Source: Alphaproteobacteria bacterium (GTDB taxonomy: Bacteria > Pseudomonadota > Alphaproteobacteria > Sphingomonadales > Kordiimonadaceae). From it: 64,000 nt of DNA. The translations under genes were made by a program, and so were the position numbers. Below are positions 60,221-64,000 of the stretch, one piece after another. The notes below the pieces were generated by a model that searched no databases, was not told the origin of the DNA, and saw only the letters and a list, made by a program, of their open reading frames with translations. The stretch spans positions 1 through 64,000 of the forward strand of contig JABXIS010000019.1 in the NCBI GenBank assembly GCA_013372975.1, read 5' to 3'. Every line of letters starts with the position of its first letter. Within the stretch, counting starts at the first letter, position 1.

Positions 60221-61441
60221 TTACTTATTCTGTTCGGCGTGCCAGGACGCGATAACTTCATCCTTGTTCGCCATCATTTTCTTGATATTGCGTACAGCCT
60301 GACGGATCCGCTGTTCATTTTCCACAAGACCGATACGCACAAATCCTTCACCATATTCCCCAAAACCAATGCCTGGCGCGACAGCCACCTTGGCGTGCTC
60401 GAGCAACAGCTTCGAAAAGGCCATGGAGCCCATTTCCCTGAAATCTTCAGGCACCGGTGCCCATGCAAACATCGAGGCCCTTGGGCTGGGAATATCCCAT
60501 CCTGCGGCAGCAAGGCCCTCCACCAGAACATCGCGGCGTTTTTTGTAGGTTTCCCTGTGCAGATCGATGCAGTCCTGCGGACCATTCAGCGCCGCCACCG
60601 CCGCCACTTGAATGGGCGTAAAAGCGCCATAGTCCAGATAACTTTTCACCCGGGTAAGGGCCGCTACGAGGTCTTTGTTCCCCGCACCAAAGCCAACACG
60701 CCATCCCGCCATGGAATAGGTTTTCGACAGGCTGGTAAATTCGATGGCGATATCCTTGGCACCCGGCACCTGCAGGATGGAAGGTGGCGGATTATCATCA
60801 AAATAGATTTCACAATAAGCCAGATCAGACAGGATCCAGATGCCATGTTTCTTGCAGAAATCCACAACTTCTTCATAGAAGGCCAGATCCACCACTTCCG
60901 CTGTTGGATTGCCTGGGTAACACAAGATCACGGCTGTTGGTGTCGGCACGCTGTGCTGCACGGCATATTTCAGCTCGGTCAGGAAATCATGACCCGGCCC
61001 CATTGGTAAGTGGCGTACCGCAGCGCCCGCAATCATGAAACCGTATGGGTGGATAGGGAAACTGGGGTTCGGAACAAGGATTACGTCACCCGGCGTTGTG
61101 ATAGCAGACGCCAGGTTCGCCAGCCCCTCTTTGGACCCAAGCGTCACCACATTTTCTGTTTCAGGGTCAATATCGACGCCAAAACGGCGTTGATAGTATG
61201 CCGCATGAGCACGCCGAAGGCCCGGAATACCTCGCGACACTGAATAACCGTGGGTGGTGTGTTTATCCACAGTTTCCTTCATTTTATCGACAATATGCTG
61301 CGGTGTCGGCAAGTCCGGGTTACCCATGCCAAGGTCAATAATATCTTCCCCCCGCGCTCGTGCTGCCGCCTTCATCTGATTCACTTCTGCGAATAGATAA
61401 GGAGGCAAACGCCGGATACGGTAGAAATCTTGACTGCTCAT
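60221..61441 (-). CDS. Class I aminotransferase (AlaC/LL-DAP aminotransferase-like)
   Basis: A 406-residue PLP aminotransferase of fold type I. It has RRLPPYLFAEVNQMK, DIIDLGMGNPDLPTP, the YSVSRGIPGLRRAHA loop, LCYPGNPTAEV and the Schiff-base Lys in SLSKTYSMAGWRVGFG. The family includes AlaC (glutamate-pyruvate aminotransferase) and is often labelled LL-diaminopimelate aminotransferase; sequence alone does not separate them. Adjacent to hom it probably serves alanine or aspartate-family synthesis. I start at ATG 61441 with AAGAAGG; the frame is open 18 residues further. Confidence 0.9.
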   Translation of the reverse strand: MSSQDFYRIRRLPPYLFAEVNQMKAAARARGEDIIDLGMGNPDLPTPQHIVDKMKETVDKHTTHGYSVSRGIPGLRRAHAAYYQRRFGVDIDPETENVVTLGSKEGLANLASAITTPGDVILVPNPSFPIHPYGFMIAGAAVRHLPMGPGHDFLTELKYAVQHSVPTPTAVILCYPGNPTAEVVDLAFYEEVVDFCKKHGIWILSDLAYCEIYFDDNPPPSILQVPGAKDIAIEFTSLSKTYSMAGWRVGFGAGNKDLVAALTRVKSYLDYGAFTPIQVAAVAALNGPQDCIDLHRETYKKRRDVLVEGLAAAGWDIPSPRASMFAWAPVPEDFREMGSMAFSKLLLEHAKVAVAPGIGFGEYGEGFVRIGLVENEQRIRQAVRNIKKMMANKDEVIASWHAEQNK

Positions 61442-61632
61442 GACCTTCTTTAACCCTGGAAACTGAAATGTAAGCGCAGGACAATTGCCCTGCATGCGAA
61501 TGCCTAGCTCTAAGGGATTATTCCAGGCAGTGCAACGCTATCACGCAATGATCGGAATGGTTTTTCTTGTCTGTTGAAATACTATTGCGTAATCACAAGA
61601 TGGTCGGCCATCGCACTTGTTGGCCCAGACAC

Positions 61633-61656
61633 AAAAAAGCCGGGACAAAACCCGGC
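61633..61656 (-). terminator. Terminator after the small secreted protein gene
   Basis: On the minus strand GCCGGG, loop TTTTGT, CCCGGC, then TTTTTT. It lies 25 bases after the stop at 61681. Confidence 0.92.
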
Positions 61657-61680
61657 CTCAACTGTTGATAGGTATGATAA

Positions 61681-62160
61681 TCAATCTGCGCGCAGAGCCT
61701 GCTCTGCACTCACCAAAGCATCTTCCACCTGAGCCAGTAAAGCTTTGTCCTTGAACGCAAACCGGTGCTTGGCCAATATCTCCCGATGTTCGGTCAAACT
61801 AGTGTGCACGGCACCAAGTGTCAGTTCCTGGCTGGATTTAAGGGATTTGATCTGTTCTTCGGTCAAAAAGGCCGTCTCGCGGATGCTTTTTACATCCATC
61901 GTGCCCAACCGAGATGTGGCTTCCTGAAAGGCCTTAGCATAGGTTTTTTCCAGTGCGGCCACCCGGGCCTTAAATGCGCGCTGACGTTCCTCACAATGAC
62001 CAGAAGCGGGTTCTTGACCAGAAACCTGATCAAAGCCTTCGCTGGCTTCATGCTCCATCATCATCGCACCCATGCCATCAAAAGCGAACTGGTCTTCAGC
62101 TATCGCCGTCGCGCCCACAACGCCGGCAATCAATCCTATAACTGCAACTGAGCTTTTCAT
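61681..62160 (-). CDS. Secreted helical protein, possibly Spy/CpxP-like
   Basis: A 159-residue protein with a signal peptide (1-22, ending ATAIA). The mature part starts with a Met-rich acidic stretch (FDGMGAMMMEHEASEG), has one Cys (SGHCEERQ) and continues as long amphipathic helices with AFLTEEQIKSLKSSQELTL. The helical layout and Met/His richness recall periplasmic metal- or stress-linked proteins of the Spy/CpxP kind, but the LTxxQ marks are only partly there. I start at ATG 62160 with GGGAAAG; the frame adds four residues. It has its own terminator. Confidence 0.65.
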   Translation of the reverse strand: MKSSVAVIGLIAGVVGATAIAEDQFAFDGMGAMMMEHEASEGFDQVSGQEPASGHCEERQRAFKARVAALEKTYAKAFQEATSRLGTMDVKSIRETAFLTEEQIKSLKSSQELTLGAVHTSLTEHREILAKHRFAFKDKALLAQVEDALVSAEQALRAD

Positions 62161-62244
62161 GATCTTTCCCATCCCACTTGGATGAAAAAATAATGATACA
62201 ATATCACAATAAGCTCAAGTAAACTTTTGGTATAAATGTGCTCA

Positions 62245-62276
62245 CAAAAAAGAGAGCGACACCGCGTGCCGCTCCC
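62245..62276 (-). terminator. Terminator after the coiled-coil gene
   Basis: On the minus strand GAGCGGCA pairs with TGTCGCTC (one G-U) around CGCGG and is followed by TCTTTTTT. It lies 15 bases after the stop at 62292. Confidence 0.8.
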
Positions 62277-62291
62277 TCGATCAATCACCGG

Positions 62292-63071
62292 TTATTTATT
62301 GTCTCTGGCTTTTTCCTGTTCGCGCTTTTTCATCCGTTCCTCGATACGGGCGCGCTCCCTCTTGATTTCTTCTTCTGCCCGTTTAAGCGCCTCAAGTTGT
62401 TCTTCTTCCATCAATTCCAGTGACCGTTTGGCCGAGTGCAGAGATTCCAGCCGAAGCACACGAACATCACCGTCAAGATCCAATTCCAGGTCAAGGTCGC
62501 CAAGGGCTTCAGCAATCTCTTCTCTGGCTTCCGCCAATTCCTCTTTCAGGTTACCGCGCATGGAACGGATTTCATGCTCACGATCCTGAAGCGCTTTCAA
62601 GGCACCAGCGACACTATCTGCCTCAATGCGTGCGATTTCCACTTTGGTATGTGGGGTAAAGGAATCTCGAACTCGCTGGTTCTCAAGCGACAGAATCGCG
62701 GCCTCCAAACCAGCTTTTGCGGCCTCAAGCGCAGCCTTTTCACCTTTGCTTTTGCTCTTGCCTAGGCGCGCGGTTACTTCGTTCAGCGCCTTCGCGGCTT
62801 TTTCCAATGCTTCCTTGTGTTCTTTGGCATATTCCACAAGCCCCTGGCTTGAAGCTATTACGGTACGGCCATTCGCTCCGACAACAGTAACTGGCTCCTC
62901 ACCACTTTTCACCACACGAACACGGCGTTTCTCTGTTTTTTCAGCCTTGGCGTCTTCATCATGCGCAAAGCTATTGGCAGAGGCCGAGCCAGTGGTCGCC
63001 ACAGCAATACCGCATACCGAAAGGCATGCAACAACCGACAGTTTTCTGATCATCTTTCGTGAGGCAGTCAT
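62292..63071 (-). CDS. Secreted charged coiled-coil protein of unknown family
   Basis: A 259-residue protein with a signal peptide (about 1-33, ending ASA-N). Next come a short basic/acidic stretch, a small VVKSGEEPVTVVGANGRTVI segment and then about 180 residues of highly charged coiled coil. The end is extremely rich in Glu, Arg and Lys (ERARIEERMKKREQEK). LGDLDLELDLDGDVRVLRLE is an odd alternating acidic-hydrophobic patch. No family recognised; a periplasmic structural or stress protein is possible. ATG 63071 with GGAG. Transcribed toward the small secreted protein, 131 bases apart and with a terminator between. Confidence 0.7.
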   Translation of the reverse strand: MTASRKMIRKLSVVACLSVCGIAVATTGSASANSFAHDEDAKAEKTEKRRVRVVKSGEEPVTVVGANGRTVIASSQGLVEYAKEHKEALEKAAKALNEVTARLGKSKSKGEKAALEAAKAGLEAAILSLENQRVRDSFTPHTKVEIARIEADSVAGALKALQDREHEIRSMRGNLKEELAEAREEIAEALGDLDLELDLDGDVRVLRLESLHSAKRSLELMEEEQLEALKRAEEEIKRERARIEERMKKREQEKARDNK

Positions 63072-63242
63072 CCGCGCATCTCCATCTTTCTCTCAAAGTA
63101 TCCTGCTCATACGCTGTCAGCGCCAGCAAAAACTTTACTCCAGTCCGCTGCACCTGTTTCCTGAACTTCACGTTCCCATAAAGACAAGGGTGCTCGCAAT
63201 GAATGGGCGAACCAAGATGGAAGCGGTGAAAAGACAGTTTTC

Positions 63243-63340
63243 TGCGGCGAGCAACAGTTTTTTGCGACGAGCCGAAAGGCAAGGATGAGACGAGATGAAG
63301 GGAGTTGAGACGAGCTGAAAGGATTGAGACGAATGGAACC
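63243..63340. repeat. Degenerate run of ~20-bp repeats
   Basis: Five units beginning at 63243, 63263, 63286, 63306 and 63325, with core TG(C/A)G(G/A)CGAG followed in three units by (A/C)TGAA(A/G)GG or a near copy. The period is 19-23 bases. It lies upstream of the coiled-coil gene and reaches the stop codon region of the Mth938-like gene, so it would be in a leader or promoter. The units are too degenerate for a recent expansion. Confidence 0.6.
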
Positions 63341-63744
63341 TAGTCTACTGGCAACAGAAGGCAGGCCACCCGGCGTTCTTCCATCAGGAGAACATTATAA
63401 GTGCGTGCAGCGGCCCCTGTGTCCATCAGGTCAAAGCCTATATTTTCAGCTTCAAGGAACTGCCGAATTTCCGGCGGCAAAAGTTGCATGCGCTCTCCAG
63501 TTCCGATCAAAACAATTTCGGGCTTTTCACTGTCTTTGATGGCCTTATCGAAATGCTCGGTTGAAAGCGAAGAAAGATCATTTGCACTGATAGGGTAAAA
63601 ACCGGTTGGCAAAACGATCACGCCGCCTTCAACGCGACGCCCCATCAGACGAAAACCTCCGTCCCCATATGCCTCGACGAGCAGCAGGTCATCGTCGCCC
63701 TGCTGCTCCATAATGAAACCGCTTTGCCGGATTTTTTCCGCCAC
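63340..63744 (-). CDS. Mth938-like domain protein
   Basis: A 134-residue soluble protein of the Mth938-like (DUF498) family, named after an archaeal structure; human NDUFAF3, an assembly factor of respiratory complex I, belongs here. Family marks are GGFRLMGRRVEGGVIVLPTG in pieces, EIVLIGTGERMQLLPPEI and the Y-N-V-L-x-x-E-x-R end. GTG 63744 begins two bases after the secF stop. The secF-Mth938 adjacency is common in alphaproteobacteria; a link to membrane-protein assembly is inferred from that. Confidence 0.88.
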   Translation of the reverse strand: MAEKIRQSGFIMEQQGDDDLLLVEAYGDGGFRLMGRRVEGGVIVLPTGFYPISANDLSSLSTEHFDKAIKDSEKPEIVLIGTGERMQLLPPEIRQFLEAENIGFDLMDTGAAARTYNVLLMEERRVACLLLPVD

Positions 63745-63746
63745 CG

Positions 63747-64000
63747 TTACACCTGTTCAAAAGGGTTTGAAGGGCGGCTCTTGTCTACGGTCGGGTCGTT
63801 CTTGTCTTCACCAATGATTGCATCACGCCGAATATCGAACATCAGCAGCATGGGTGACGCGATAAAGATAGAACTATAGGTACCCACAACAACGCCCCAG
63901 ATCATCGCCGCAGTAAAACCGCGAATACCTTCGCCACCAAAGAAGAACAAGGCAAACAACGCCAACAGCGTGGTCACAGATGTCATGATTGTCCGGCTCA
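63747..64000 (-). CDS. secF: Protein translocase subunit SecF, C-terminal part
   Basis: The last 83 or so residues of SecF, an inner-membrane partner of SecD that uses the proton gradient to help pull proteins through SecYEG. The visible part has [18 protein letters not shown], the [21 protein letters not shown] helix pair and a charged tail. The frame stays open to the window edge, so the 5' part lies beyond 64000 and the in-frame ATG at 63986 is internal. Confidence 0.95.
   Translation of the reverse strand, partial: SRTIMTSVTTLLALFALFFFGGEGIRGFTAAMIWGVVVGTYSSIFIASPMLLMFDIRRDAIIGEDKNDPTVDKSRPSNPFEQV

Noticed and set aside
60119-61009. Open frame of 296 codons on the plus strand
   Set aside because: Antisense to hom and the class I aminotransferase, both certain genes.
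1-64000. CRISPR arrays, insertion sequences or prophage
   Set aside because: No regular direct repeats with spacers, no transposase, integrase or phage proteins were seen on either strand.

Overview
The window looks like a chromosomal segment of a free-living, flagellated, aerobic alphaproteobacterium. The evidence is two short flagellins with a FlaG, a DUF2336 protein, a 39-residue aa3-oxidase subunit IV, and an aminotransferase-hom-glpX-recJ string. A Che operon carrying CheD and CheB, a TipN-like coiled-coil protein and SecF followed by a Mth938-like protein fit the same group. The marine order Kordiimonadales is my best guess from overall gene style; this is inference, not a database result. 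No transposase, integrase, CRISPR array or phage gene was seen, so the window reads as a stable chromosome.

Layout. (1) 1-2.5 kb: two tandem flagellins, the second behind a sigma-54-type promoter, then flaG with an unusual RNA fold at its stop codon. (2) 2.7-6.3 kb: MoxR ATPase plus CoxE-like VWA protein, then a secreted alkaline phosphatase. (3) 6.4-11.2 kb: a leftward His-Asp relay group (small protein, Hpt, receiver, second Hpt). The receiver has Asn at the phospho-acceptor position. Divergent to it is a 951-residue membrane-anchored coiled-coil protein resembling polarity factors. (4) 11.2-14.2 kb: a complete TRAP transporter whose binding protein is a predicted lipoprotein. (5) 14.3-22.4 kb: housekeeping and hypothetical genes (DUF2336, alanine/glycine symporter, cytochrome c, MlaC, ACT protein, DUF4170, DUF885 peptidase, HspQ, aa3-oxidase subunit IV).

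(6) 22.4-43.1 kb: the main accessory block, a bipartite polyamine catabolism locus. A leftward arm runs gabD, puuA, puuB, TPR-sulfotransferase, TonB-dependent receptor, omega-aminotransferase, small membrane protein, threonine-dehydratase-like enzyme. A rightward arm runs puuB, unknown membrane protein, puuD, puuA, spuC, puuC, NhaC-family transporter, GntR/FCD regulator. The two arms diverge from an AT-rich control region with two perfect copies of TGTGATCACA and further dyads. Together they encode the gamma-glutamyl route putrescine -> gamma-glutamylputrescine -> gamma-glutamyl-GABA -> GABA -> succinate, with duplicate first and second enzymes. They also include candidate uptake and control genes and one unrecognised membrane protein.

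(7) 43.1-44.3 kb: a VanX/DdpX-type dipeptidase and a small hypothetical. (8) 44.4-55.5 kb: one leftward chemotaxis operon in the order MCP, STAS, cheY, cheA, cheW, PAS-MCP, cheR, cheD, cheB, MCP. All three receptors lack membrane segments. Several proteins end in short acidic-aromatic tails (DWSEF, DVELF, SLGW) that look like docking peptides. (9) 55.8-56.1 kb: two identical tandem tRNA-Glu genes with a clear promoter and terminator. (10) 56.1-61.4 kb: recJ, glpX, hom and an aminotransferase. (11) 61.6-64 kb: two secreted coiled-coil hypotheticals, a degenerate 20-bp repeat run, a Mth938-like protein and the 3' part of secF, cut by the window end.

Starts were chosen by ribosome-binding sites and family length; where I moved a start the entry says so. 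All assignments are by eye from sequence motifs.
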